From NCBI GenBank assembly GCA_037355855.1, contig CM074760.1:1-64000 (forward strand): DNA of 64,000 nt. The letters are read 5' to 3'. Both the position numbers and the translations under genes were made by a program. Every line of letters begins with the position of its first letter. The first letter of the stretch is position 1. A model generated the notes under the pieces. That model did no database searches, was not told the origin of the DNA, and saw only the letters and a program-made list of their open reading frames with translations. Positions 45,065 to 56,826 of this stretch are shown one piece after another. This DNA is from Pseudo-nitzschia pungens (taxonomy: Eukaryota > Bacillariophyta > Bacillariophyceae > Bacillariales > Bacillariaceae).

Positions 45065-46398
45065 AAATCTTGCGCCCACGCAACCACCTCGTCGGTAAGG
45101 TTACGCTCTACGTTCATCGCCGCCCTTTTGCTTCTAATGGCACGGCAAGCACCTCGTGTTATACTGTTGCCTCGTCTCGTCTCGTCTCGTCTCGTCTCGT
45201 CTCGTCTCGTCTCGTCTCGTCTCGTCTCCTCTCGCATATTATCGCAACGGTTGGTTTCCGTATTCAATTGAATGTATGGATCGCCACCATGGCGGCACTC
45301 ACGGACGAGAGTTCCTTCGATCTCAGAATAATACGAAGTACGTAGTAATTACATAACCTTACCGCTGCATGCTCGAATAGAGTTGAGAACACTTAGTACT
45401 ACCAAATTTTAAGATCCTACAATATCTTTTAGTATTACTGTAGGTCCTAATACATAAGTACGATACATAAGTACCTAGGAACTTTAGCAAAAAAATACTA
45501 ACCCCCTTTCAACGTGAAAATGCGGATCAACTCGTCAATAATTGAAAATAATTGCAATGAAAACTATCATTGACGATTGACAAATTGTTGTGACAAACAA
45601 TTTAACGCCAATTTACCTTCGAACTCGACGTGAGTCACATACAATGACCAAAATTGGACCTCAACGTTTGCACAACGTGCGTCAAAGATCGTTGGAAAAC
45701 TCGTTGACAATTGTCGGGAATAAATATTTCAATTATTTTCTTTCATTTCGCCATTCAAGCCGGGCGACGGAACGTTCTTTTGTCAAACAACGATTCCGAG
45801 CCTATTTCATTTGTATCATCCTCGAATATCAATTTTCGAAAACGAAGAGATCCACATACCCCGAACACTGCCGTTTGCGCCTCACAATATCATCAAAAAA
45901 CGACATTGAATCTTGCAATAGATTCACCCGACGAAAACGAGTTCCGCGGGCATCGCAAGCAGCACCACAAAGAACAAGGCAAAAATGGCGAGCAGGATTG
46001 ACCATCTTTCTGTGCTTTGCAGTTCTGTGCTTTGCGGTTCGTGGGCGTCGTGTTCGGTCGAAACTGCAACAAACGTCAATGGTAACTTATTCTTTTGGCT
46101 GCGTTTCGAACACTTACGTGTACTGCGCCAAATATGCTGGGGATCGAAGCATCTCGCCAACAGAGAATGTCTTCCAAAAAAGTCTCATAAATTTTTGTCT
46201 GGGAGAAAGACTCAAACAAAAATATCACCAACGTTGTCACTGCGAAATATCTTTCGCACAACTATCCGGTCGAACAGAAAGTCAACTCTCTACGTGGGGT
46301 TTTGGCAACGCTTCCGGATAAGCACGCAATCAAGCACGCAATCAAGCACGCTCTGTGATTGATTCACCAACACTCAGTGGACAGAAGAATCATCGACC
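45065..46398. other. Spacer with CTCGT pentamer array; 5' region of paralogue 2
   Basis: 45172-45232 is a pure CTCGT microsatellite, and the same pentamer recurs at about 57520-57548. Around 45775-46001 one plus-strand frame (SNNDSEPISFVSSSNINF ... ENEFRGHRKQHHKEQGK) has protein-like composition but no recognised family and an unclear start. It may be an orphan exon. Confidence 0.4.
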
Positions 46399-47106
46399 AT
46401 GGTCTTCAAAGCTCAAAAGGAGAACGTGTCTCGCACGTCCTTTCCTGGCTTCTTGACGGTCACTCTCACCCTGACTCTGCTGGGAGGTGCCCTTGTAAAG
46501 GCTTCCGAGAGCGATTCCTGGTTCGGTAACACCAACAATGTAGCTGGTGAAGCAAACGAGGTACGGCGACCAACGACCAACGACCAGTAGTTCTGTTTTG
46601 CTCTGCATTGCTTTGCTTTGCATTTGCTTTGCATTGCTGTTTGCTGTGTTTGCTTTGTTCTGCTTTGTTCTGCTTTGCATTGCATTCGATTCAATCCCTT
46701 GCAGTGCTTGTCACTCACTCACAAGAGTATTGCATCTCCTGTTTTTTGTTTCGCTGGCATTCTCATTCTCATTCTCATTCTCAACCTCAACCTCAACCTC
46801 AACCTTATTCTCGCGAACAACAACGGCATTCGCGATTCTCTTCCCAACTCGTGATCTGGCAGAACACTCCCATTCCCCCCGTGGCCTCGTTGACCCTAAC
46901 TGTCAATGGGAAATCCATGCTGGATGCCGAGGAGAAACAACTAGTCGTTCCCGGATGGAACGACGCCACCTGGAACAATGACATCGACTCAAACGATGAA
47001 GACGAAGACGACGAAGACGACGACTACGATGAAGAGGATGATGATGAATATGAAGATGAAGACGAAGATGACGAAGATGAAGATGAAGACGAAGATGAAG
47101 ATGAAG

Positions 47107-47137
<31 letters not shown>

Positions 47138-49905
47138 GGACTCCGAAGACGACCATGACCAGGAAGTAGCGATGGCTCGAGAACTCGGTTCGCAGGGCAA
47201 GAAGAAGAAGAAGAAACCCAACAAAAAAGTCCAAAACAAGAAACCACCAAAGAAACCCTCCAAGGATAAGACCAAGAAGAAGGACGCACAGGAGGAAACA
47301 CGTGTTCGTAACAAGGAAGACGTTTGGCCCGGTTATGGCAAACTTACATTGCCGGTGCTTTTCACCGATGACGGAATCATAGATACGCTGTTAACTCCCT
47401 TTGTTTGTAATGGATTGTATTTGGATGAGTTAAGCGAGTTGGATGCTCAGGAAGTGGGTCTCCCCCCTAATCCTACCCTCGACGACTACGCCCTCGTATT
47501 CAATACTATCTTTCAAACTCAGGACCGAATTACCACTATGCGCCAGGAGATCGTTGATACTGTTTTACCAGTGATTTTCTCTCAAGGCAAGAAGAAGAAG
47601 AACACCACCAACAAGAAGAAAAACAACAAGAAAACCGACTCAAAGAAGCGACAGTTGATGTCCGGTGCTCTTCCCACTGGAACAGAGACATTCTCTGACG
47701 AAATCATCGCTCACGAAGTTCTAAGCGACGAGGATGATGAATCCGAAAACGAGGCACAAGCAGATAGCATTGACGACATCTACGATAATGATGAAGACGA
47801 AGACGATGACGAAGACGATGACGATGACGATGACGACGATGGGGAGATCATGGAATCGATCAGTCGTATGATGGCGAAAAGAAAGAAAAAGAATTTTATC
47901 GACTACCCACCCTTTCCACCCTTTCCCGAAGTGAAACTGAATTCTATTGCGCGAAAGAATGTGAGTTACCTGGCAATATTCTTCAGTCGTTTTGGCTGAT
48001 TTGTTTCTTGTTGTGAAGTTCACTGACATGTACTTCTATGATTTCGTTTCGATGCCTCACTCACCACCCTTTTTCTGATGTGTGTTCTGCCTGTGTCAAT
48101 GAACCTGTTTCTTTCCAATTCAATATCCATCGCGACGAAAGCTCGCCACGGCCTTCAACGGTATTCTCGGTATCGATATTTCCAAAGGTCGATCTGTACA
48201 AGGTGGAATTTGTTTGCCTCCTCCGACCACAACCGCACCGACAGAAGATCCGACTTCGAGACCGACTAAATCTCCGAGTAATCCTCCAACTACTAATGCT
48301 CCGACCCCATCGAAAGGAGAAGACGGAAAGGGAAAAGGAACGAAAGGAAAAGGAACCAAAGGAAAAGGAACCAAAGGAAAAGATAGCAAAGATGGCAGCA
48401 AAGATGGCAAAGGAAGCAAAGGAAGCAAAGGAAGCAAGGCTTACAGCTATTACGGCAAAGGAGCCGCCAATGGTGAAACTACCGATAGTTTGGACTTCGG
48501 ATCGGAGGATGGTATTGCGGAAGCCAAGAAGAACAAGAACAAGAAAAAGAACAATGCGCTTGCAAACGCGGCCGTTCTTGATGCCGATCTTTTGATTTGT
48601 GTAAGTGCGGAGATTGCGATTGCGTTGAGTCCGTAGAATTTACGATAATTTTGTGATCATCCTTTCGGAATTTTCGTCGAAACGATGGGCATTGCGTGGC
48701 CCTATTCTCTGGTGTGTTGTCGGTTCCTTTGTTGCCACAATTGTGGTGCTTGGTGTAAAACTCACGGATCTGCACCCCCTTTCTCTTTACAGCAAACTTA
48801 CAGGTTGAAATGTCTGCCAACGGCAACACAACCACCTACACCCACTCCGTCCGACGCTCCCACACCCTCTCCGTCCGACCCTCCGACACCCTCTCCGTCC
48901 GACCCTCCGACACCCTCTCCGTCCGACGCTCCGACACCCTCTCCGTCCGACCCTCCCACACCCTCTCCGTCCGACCCTCCCACACCCTCTCCGTCCGACC
49001 CTCCCACACCCTCTCCGTCCGACCCTCCCACACCCTCTCCGTCCGACCCTCCGACCCTCTCTCCATCCAACCCTCCATCCAACCCTGATAGGGTCACAGA
49101 CCCTCCCGAAACACCACCCCCTACAATTAGGCCTACACCTGCACCCTCTAAAGGCAAAGGCAGCAAGAGCAAGGGCAAGGACACCACAAACAAGGGAACA
49201 AAGGGTAAGGACACCAAGGGTAGCAAGAGCCAGGGCAAGGATACCAAGGGTAGCAAGAGCCAGGGCAAGGACACCACCGGCGACAAGGGTAAGGACACAA
49301 AGGGTAGCAAGAGCCAGGGCAAGGACTCCAAGGGCTCCAAGAGCAAGGGCAAGGACAGCACCACGAACGGCGACGATGACGACGATGACGACGACGATGA
49401 TGGCACCACCAAGGGCAGCAACAAGGGAAGCAAGGGCAACAAATCTGCCGTCCGAAAGAACCCGAGCAAGGGGTCGGGCGCTCCATCTGTTGCTCCGGGT
49501 CCGACGGTATCTCCCGCTCCAACCGGATCTCCCGCTCCAACCGAAGCAACGACTCTGACTACAACATCCGTCGGCCCCACTACTCTTGCCGACGAGACTG
49601 ATGACGAGACCGACGACGAGACCGACGACGAGACTGATGACGAGACTGATGATGAGACCGACGACGGCGAGCTCACCACTTTCCGTCGCCAATTGGCAAG
49701 AGTTCAGGGCAAGCGCAATGGCAAGCGCAACGGCAAGCGCAGCAGCGGCCCGCGCAAGCGTCGGGAAGAAACCGAGCAAGAAGGCGGTTCCCACATTTCT
49801 TCCGCAACCTCTAACACTCTCGAATCTGTTTCTTCCTTTGTGTCCATGGTGCGTGAGACAATGGAAGAAAAGCACCAGAGGTCCAAAAAGAAGAGCAGAA
49901 ACTAG
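46399..49905 (+). CDS. Secreted polyampholyte protein, tandem paralogue 2
   Basis: Four exons: 46399-46560, 46863-47960, 48142-48600 and 48793-49905, all phase 0, giving 943 residues. The exon plan matches 38196-42632. The N-terminus is VTLTLTLLGGALVKASESD; paralogue 1 also has LLGxAL and ASESxSWFG. Exon 2 has a long D/E tract, KKKKKPNKK, the conserved module (PFVCNGLYLDELSELDAQE ... TLDDYALVFNTIFQTQDRI), RQLMSG and a second acidic tract. Exon 3 starts LATAFNGILGIDISKGRS and ends DADLLIC after KGKGTKGKG repeats. Exon 4 starts QTYRLKC, then PSDPPTPSPSDPPTPSPSD repeats, KGKDTKGSKSQ blocks, ETDDETDDE, GKRNGKR and ESVSSFVSMVR near the C-terminus. Likely secretory; the wall or silica role is inference. 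Confidence 0.8.
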
Positions 49906-51502
49906 GAAGCCGATTCGAACCGTGAAGTACGGTACTACAGAGCGGGAGAAATCGATAAAAACACCATCAATACCATAGTAATAGCAACCCGAAGAAAGGT
50001 TGTTGCTACCGTGTGTGGTTCTTATTTCTGTTGGCTACTACATCATGGATCGTGACGATTGCTTTTCCGGTATGATCGTTCCCATCGACAAATAGGGGTA
50101 GGTGGAGTCCATGTATAAGCAAAGAGAAAGAGGAACGCTACCTTTTGTTTGTTTCGTTGTTTGTATTGTTTTTATGTTCGTACTTTGGTACGTGTACCCT
50201 GAACTATCGATATAACTATTACAAGTAAAAAATATGATATTTTGAGCAGCTTTTGTTCTATAACATTTTGCAAACCAAACTCCTGCTACGAGTAAGGTTT
50301 AGTCTTACTCGTAGTATTACCGTATCAATCAATATAACTAGTACTACGTACATTACTAAGTGTTCCAACAGGTGACTTTGAGTATCATGAAGTAACTACT
50401 TCGGAAGGTTACTTCGTATCAAAAATAATGTGCACTGAGCACCCACGATACTGAATACGGTACAACTTGTTCGTTCTAACCCGTGCGTACATTTGAAAAA
50501 TTTCTTCCTGGAAATTCAAAATCGTACGAAAAGTTATCTGTGCTATGACGGAAGCTATAACCTCAAACCTTTCTAAAAACATACAAGTACGTGTAATTTT
50601 GCTTCGTGCCTCGTAGAATGGAACAATGGAGAAGAACAGATAGCCTCGCTTTGTGCGAGTACGGTACATGCTGGTAAGTATCGTCGACTCTACGGTATCA
50701 TCAACTATCATCAACTATGATCAATGCCGTAGTTGTACCAGTACGGGTACCGGGAAACTTACCCGGTACCCTTGCTGGACACAGTTTTTCCCAAGTTGCT
50801 TCACATTCGAACATTCTAGGAATACTGCGCTACAGTAGTAAGGCTTACGTAACGTATCACCTGTTTTGCTTGCAACCGGAGAACAATACAGTGCCTTAAA
50901 CATTACGAGGCACCACCACTGCATGATATATTATTGTTACAACTGATGTTGTTGTTTTGCCTACAGATCGTATTGTTACTTCGTATTACGTAGTACTTCG
51001 TACTATTTTATTACACTCTAAATTCAAAACTGTTTTGGGATTTAACCCTTGTTGTTCTTGTCCCCCCCGTTTACTATTGTCACTACTATTTGTAGATGAT
51101 TGAGATCGATTCATGAATGATGATCCATGATTGAGTCATTCTTCACGATTCATTCGGTTCCTCCCGAGATTCCCGATTGATTGGATGCACCGGATGGATG
51201 GTAGGGATCCAGGCACCAAAACCAACACAATTATTGGATTGGAATAGCAGGAATGGTTGTAGTCGTATTCCATTCATTCATTTATCCATCCGACTGTTTG
51301 TTCGCCGCTTCGACCGTGATCAGTGCATTGCAGCGGAGTGCATAGCAGCGTCCATGACACCATTCCTCCTTCGAGTAGCATTCGTTTCGGACTGCCGTGG
51401 TGTTAGTGGATTTTGTGGGCTGCGTACAAAGTAGGCAGTGCGGGATCTCATTGCATTGCATCGTATCGCATTGTATAGATTTGTATTGAGGTGTCTGTGC
51501 AT
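49906..51502. other. Spacer, no gene seen
   Basis: GTA/TAC-word spacer. Around 51110-51170 there are ATTGA/ATTCATT words. No gene recognised. Confidence 0.5.
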
Positions 51503-52168
51503 TCACGCTGCCTGCGGGCGTTGTTCCCGCGTGGTGGAAGAGCGAGAGCGGCTCTTGCGGGATTTCTTGATGGTTTTCTTGGAACCGCGATGGTTGGGAT
51601 TGCTGCCGCCCTTGGATCTCTTGATGCTCGGATCGGTTGCAGTTGCGGTTGCTCTTGCCCCGGGTGACGGGCGCTGTGGTGCTTTGGTTCCGGCGTTTGC
51701 GTCTGCATTGGCATTGGCGTTAGAATTGACACTGCCCGGAGTCGCTGTCGCCAGGGGCAGAAGTGGCAGCAGCTGCGGTGATCGTGGGTGGTGGTGGAGT
51801 CCGGCCTTGGCTCTGGCGGGTTTGGCGTTGTTTGGTGCTTTGTTTTCTTTTTCGTTGCTGGTTTGTTCTTCGTAAAAGGCTTCGAACAGGGTCTCCAGCA
51901 TTTCGCCGTATCGAGAGCGTTCCAGGAGTTGTTCCGGATCGTACTGCTGCTGCTGCTGTTCCTTTTGCAGCTGTTCTCGTACGTGTTGCGTTGTTTGCCT
52001 GCGTTTTGGAGGCCGCGGTCGCCTTTGGCAGTGGGGTTGGCAATCCTTTTTCTGGCTGGTGTACTGGATGCGGGCATCCGCCATCGAGGATACTAGTAGT
52101 ATCCACAGCATGAGGACCAGGCAGAAGGGCAGGGACAGCGTTGTTCGGTATACAAGGCAGGAATTCAT
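51503..52168 (-). CDS. Small secreted basic protein, unknown family
   Basis: 221 residues from the ATG at 52168. Residues ~8-32 are a strong signal peptide (LSLPFCLVLMLWILLVSSMA). The mature start has CQPHCQ and a basic segment, then a Gln/Glu-rich helix-like part (VREQLQKEQQQQQYDPEQ, LLERSRYGEMLETLFEAF). A NANANADANA run follows, and a Lys/Arg/Ser-rich tail (KKTIKKSRKSRSRSSTTR). The tail composition recalls the basic blocks of the paralogues at 38196-49905, but no alignable homology is visible. Probably secreted; function unknown. Confidence 0.7.
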   Translation of the reverse strand: MNSCLVYRTTLSLPFCLVLMLWILLVSSMADARIQYTSQKKDCQPHCQRRPRPPKRRQTTQHVREQLQKEQQQQQYDPEQLLERSRYGEMLETLFEAFYEEQTSNEKENKAPNNAKPARAKAGLHHHPRSPQLLPLLPLATATPGSVNSNANANADANAGTKAPQRPSPGARATATATDPSIKRSKGGSNPNHRGSKKTIKKSRKSRSRSSTTREQRPQAA

Positions 52169-55100
52169 GGTTGGCTGTATTGGAATCGAGATGGGTTCGG
52201 AGGGCTACGAGACTTCTAAGAAATTGTGAGCTTTTGTGTTGTCTTGTGTTGTCTTGTGTATGTGGTTTAGTGATTGATTTGTAATGAGCTGCAATGGAAC
52301 ACAAGTTAATCGTAATTTTGAGACCGGTATTGGAAACGATGAAAATATGAGTGAATGCGCAAAGGCAGGTGTAATATGTATCTTGTATTTTGTGTTCTGA
52401 ATTTTGTGGAGTGCTGGTGTACGGTGATGTGTTGTGATCTCCGGAATTTATCTGTATCCCCTACCGAGTTGTTGAGTCATACCGGTATGTTGTGAAGTGT
52501 TTCGGGTGTTTCGGTACAGAGTGTGCAACCAATGGGAAGAACGCTCGAGCTTTGTTCGCTCGAAGACATTTTGGTACTGTGAAACAAATTATGACACCGT
52601 TTTCATTCAGACGCAAAGTTGCCCTTCTACGAGCGAAAAACCCCGAAAGGCACTTTCCACATTTTTTAATGGTCCCGCTCCGTCCTCAACCGGACTATTC
52701 AATACCGGATTCCCAGTTAAAACGCGACCAAGAAGTATCATATTTTTCTATAGAACCAACCAATGAATCATGAGCAATTGAATTTTTTTCATCAAAAGAT
52801 AAGGAAACCGCGATTTCGTAGAATAGTATGACGTTTGAAACAAAATGAGAAGGGGCACTAAATTCATTGAGTAGGATTTAAGTTCTTGGTACCGTATCGC
52901 GTGCGTTTGTACCACCCAAACCCGGAATTTAGAAAGCGATTGAGACACGTATCGGCACTTCATCAAGTTCTCCCTGGACAGAAGATACCAGTACCGTAAA
53001 AGCTGCATGAATCAAACAATTATAGTTGTTCATACAAAAAACGAAGTAAAAAAACTAAAAAGCTAGAATGAGTGATAATCACATTGTTCCTAAGAATGTT
53101 TGCACGTCTGCAGCCAGTATTGTTGTGAGGACTGCTACCATAATTGTACCTGTTCAGCGGGTATTGTAATCGTGATTGAAGAAGAACAAGCTGCTTCGTG
53201 ATTGGCCACGTTCTGTGAATGGACACGTGCGACGAGCTTTAACCGGCACTACGGATGTTAGGACTAAATACATCTGGGAAGCTTTCTTGTAAGCGGTCGT
53301 CTTCGTTCTTCTCCATACACAAAAATTAATTAATAACTTACCACACGTAATGCAAGTAAGGTGACGAGTAACCTTACTCGTCCCGGTAAACGCATTACTA
53401 ATGTTCTCTGATAATAATATCGCTGACATTGTTGCATCATAACCTTACTATTACTACCGTATTATTTTTCTTCTTCTAGGATCAGAGTAGTATGGTACGA
53501 ATCTATCCGACCGATTCTATCATCTCATCTCTCAATAATGTCAACGAAAAACTTTCTTTTTCCGCGTCCGGTGTTTCGGAAAAAAGAACCACCGCATCCC
53601 CGAAGTTACTACTATTCGAATACGGTAGTAGAAAACACCGACGTACCGTCGTACCACCACCAGCAAAGCCCCACCACCACCACCATGCAACCTCGAAAGT
53701 CGTCTGCTCTCTGCTGAACATCCCATGCGAGTTGTTGTTGTTGAACCGAACCAACGGATGAAGGGATGATGATGATGATGAATAAGGGATGCATCACCAC
53801 GACCCTTTGCTGGTTTGTAACAATCAACAATCAACAATCATGCCTCCATGCATCATATTGCCAGCAGCTTGTTCTTCTTCTTGTAGCGCTTCTTGTCCTT
53901 TTTGGAAAAATCCTAGTAACTTCTAAAGTATTAACCCAATAGCAACAATGAATGGCTCATTAGAAAGCTGTCACTCTCCTCTTCCCATAGGTATATGGTT
54001 TTATATACTTTAGAGCTGGTCTTGTTGTTGTAAATACTCAATGAAGTATACTCAAGGGAACACTTGAATTTTAGAGGTACCTTCGATTTTGGGCATCCTT
54101 TTCTACTACTAGTACCGGTAAGGTAGAGACTCATTGGACTAAAAAAATTGTTATGGCGATCAGTACGTAATTTCTTCTTTTGAGAACTATGGTACATATG
54201 AAAGGTAAGATCAACGAAATCGCAACTCCTTGAGCGAAGCACGCGAAGCACGAGATTTGACTAAAAAGATAAACAATCTAACCAGAATTTCGGGAAATGA
54301 GTAATATTATTATTATTATTTGTATTACGAAAAATTTGACTAAAAAGATAAAAAATCTAACTTGAATCGAAACAACTAATTGTTTAGTCGAATGAGTCTT
54401 TACTAGTAAGAAAGGACGCCACCGCCGGCACTAGACGATAGTGGGGGCTTCTTGCTGCGACGACTAGGTCATGCGCACGAAGTAGTAGCACGGGAATGAA
54501 GAATCAAACATCTCATCAAAAAATAAATCGCCGATCAAAATCGTCTTACCGGTAAGTCTTACTTTTCATCCCCCTCGTTGTTTCTGTTGTTGGTGGCATC
54601 CTGCTGGTGGCGATGCTGGTTGGTGGTGGTGGTGGTGACATTGTGATATCTATCTGGCACCTGCATTTGTTGGCAATCGCGGGACGGCTCGTGGAGTCGT
54701 GGCTGGTTCGGTCGTGAAACAATCGGCGGGCGCAATGCTATGAGGCATCGTCACAAGTGCGCATTGAAATCATAAGCATATGAAAGAGTGATGAATACCC
54801 AGACACCCGACTCACTCGGGTGGGTGCAATTTTTTGGACCGTTAGCGAGATTGGCGATATAGTGTTATGTGTACGAGCGCGCACTGGTGACACCCCCTCG
54901 GAGTGTACAGAGAGACGAATGGGAAGAAGGAATGAATGAAAATCGCCTGAACCAATCCCAACAAAAAATACTCACAAATGAGTTCGGTAAGTTACGGTAA
55001 GATTACTTGTACATCGTAGGGTACGAAAGATTACCGGTACGTAAGGACCCAATATTCCGGTCGTACTAAACTTGTATGATGTGTTACGTACCATGTGCGG

Positions 55101-55938
55101 TAAGGTTACTCATACTTCTAGGAGGAAACCCGCGGTACGTACCGTACGTACTCCAACTATTTGTACAAGCACGTACAAGTATCGTATGCCAATGATTGTT
55201 TTTAAGCCTTCATCCGATGCGCATGGCATCATCGCGTACATACGATACAATTATGTTTCGGTGTTGGATAGCGCGCTTTTTTTTTGGGTAAGTTTTACGA
55301 GTACATACAAAACCTCACATCTCCAAAAAACAAAATGCGAGTATCTTAGATGCATGTAATCTTACCGTAATTTTTTATCCTATGCGTACATGACCCGTAC
55401 AAATTCTATCTACTTAGACATTATGTCCAACGCACGACACGTTGGATACGGTGCACAGAACGCATCCGAAGCATCCCCATCGCCGCCAACGAGCCCACCG
55501 ATTTCCGAGTGTGTTGTGTGTTGTGCTATATACACTGGGATCATACCGGTACGGATCTCGTGACAACCCAACGCAACCGGTGGTCCTTCCTTAGCGCTGC
55601 TAGAAGCAGCACAGCTCCAGTTTGGTGGGTAAGTGCAGCAGTGTGCCCTTGCTTGTGTTGCAATAAATGCACAGAATTCTGTCACAGCAGACTTTATGCC
55701 ACGCGTACTATCTCACACATTTTGACAACATTACTGTTATCTCACATCTTATCTCATCAGTATTATCTCACATCCGGAGCATTCCCGCTGTCCACGGAGT
55801 CGATCGACGTCCAATCGAAATCGCCCAACAAGCACAACACAGCGCAGCCTAGCGTAGTTCAAACACCACACCACACAACACAACACCTCACAGTCCTTGC
55901 ACGCATTCGCATTCACATTCACATTCACACACGAAGCA
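52169..55938. other. Long spacer, no gene seen
   Basis: Mostly GTA/TAC-word spacer. 53668-53690 has CCACCA and 53765-53782 GATGAT runs. Dispersed repeat B copy 2 is listed separately. About 54400-54450 shares short pieces with 15392-15765. 55908-55932 is a CATTCA microsatellite in the leader of the next gene. Short open frames such as 52492-52773 have no family signal. Confidence 0.5.
54166..54303 (-). repeat. Dispersed repeat B, copy 2 (inverted)
   Basis: Reverse complement of 14485-14625, with GTAATTTCTTCTTTTGAGAA, GATCAACGAAATCGCAAC, GATTTGACTAAAAAGATAAA and CTAACCAGAATTTCGGG. It carries a short local duplication, GCGAAGCACGCGAAGCACG, absent from copy 1. Confidence 0.75.
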
Positions 55939-56826
55939 ATGTCGCCTCCTCCTCCTCCACCTCCTCCTCCGCCGCCACCCGCCAGCGACGAGACGTCCCC
56001 CCACGGGCAACTCTTGACCGCCTACGCGGCACTAAAGGCCGAGAGCGAAGAGCTCTCGGCAAAGACCGCTCTCCAGGAGACCGACCTGGTCACGCTCCGT
56101 TCCGCCTTGGATGAAGCCACCCAGAAACTCGCCCAGGAAACGGAGCGGGCCGACGAGCTGGAGGCCCGCCTGTCCCTGAAGACGGCCTCGGTCGATTGTC
56201 AGCTCGCCGAGAACGAGGCCACGGTCCACCACGAGCTGGCGGACGCCTGGGAAAAGAACGCCGACCTGGAAACGAGATGTGCGTCCCTCGAGCTGAGCCT
56301 TGCTGCCGAGACCCGGGAAAAAGAGGCCCTCCTGCAGCGAACTGCGGCGCTGGCTCGCCGGGATCAGCTGCAAAAGGCGGCGCTGGCCACCTCGGACAAG
56401 GAAATACTAGATCTGACGGGGAACCTCGAGCGGATGCAGGAGCGCTTTTCGGAGCTGGCACTGCGGGCAACGAGCTCTCTGGGCGGTGAGGTGTCCGAAG
56501 ACGGCAACGACGAAGGATCGCCGAATCCGGTCGATTCCGCGTCGACCGAGGAGGATCCGCGCATCAAGCAGCTAGAGGCACTCGTGGACGAGCTGCAGAC
56601 GGACCACCAGACCATGAAGACTCGGTTTGTCCGAACGCTCGAAAAGCACCAAAATCAGTGGAGGAAGGAGCGAAAATCTCTCGAGGATCAAATCTCGGAG
56701 CTCGTGGCAGAGAAAGACGCGATCGAGAAGGAGGTGGCGGAGATTGCCGACCTGCTGGAAAGGGACCACCGCGAGCGGTGTGAGAATACGCAGATTGCGA
56801 ATCCGGCCCCTTTAGTCGCTGAGTAA
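55939..56826 (+). CDS. Coiled-coil protein with N-terminal polyproline
   Basis: 295 residues. The ATG at 55939 is the first Met in frame and follows a CATTCA-repeat leader. MS is followed by about 12 prolines, then near-continuous heptad-rich helix: about residues 25-170 (LKAESEELSAKTALQETDL, LAQETERADELEARLSLK) and 215-285 (IKQLEALVDELQTDHQTMK, RKERKSLEDQISELVAEKD). A short acidic linker (SEDGNDEGSPN) separates them. GC content and codon use are clearly higher than in the flanking spacer. It resembles generic cytoskeletal or scaffold coiled coils, but no specific family is recognised. No signal peptide or membrane segment. Confidence 0.8.
   Translation: MSPPPPPPPPPPPPASDETSPHGQLLTAYAALKAESEELSAKTALQETDLVTLRSALDEATQKLAQETERADELEARLSLKTASVDCQLAENEATVHHELADAWEKNADLETRCASLELSLAAETREKEALLQRTAALARRDQLQKAALATSDKEILDLTGNLERMQERFSELALRATSSLGGEVSEDGNDEGSPNPVDSASTEEDPRIKQLEALVDELQTDHQTMKTRFVRTLEKHQNQWRKERKSLEDQISELVAEKDAIEKEVAEIADLLERDHRERCENTQIANPAPLVAE

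Noticed and set aside
45590..46321. Plus-strand 243-codon frame
   Set aside because: No ATG at the start and overlaps a second frame that looks more protein-like. Neither could be assigned.
48787..49875. Minus-strand frames of about 290-360 codons rich in VGRRGCG or VGGSDGEG
   Set aside because: Antisense images of the PSDPPTPSPSD and KGSKSKGKD repeats of the plus-strand gene.
52492..52773. 93-codon plus-strand frame
   Set aside because: No recognisable family and a competing overlapping frame of equal length.
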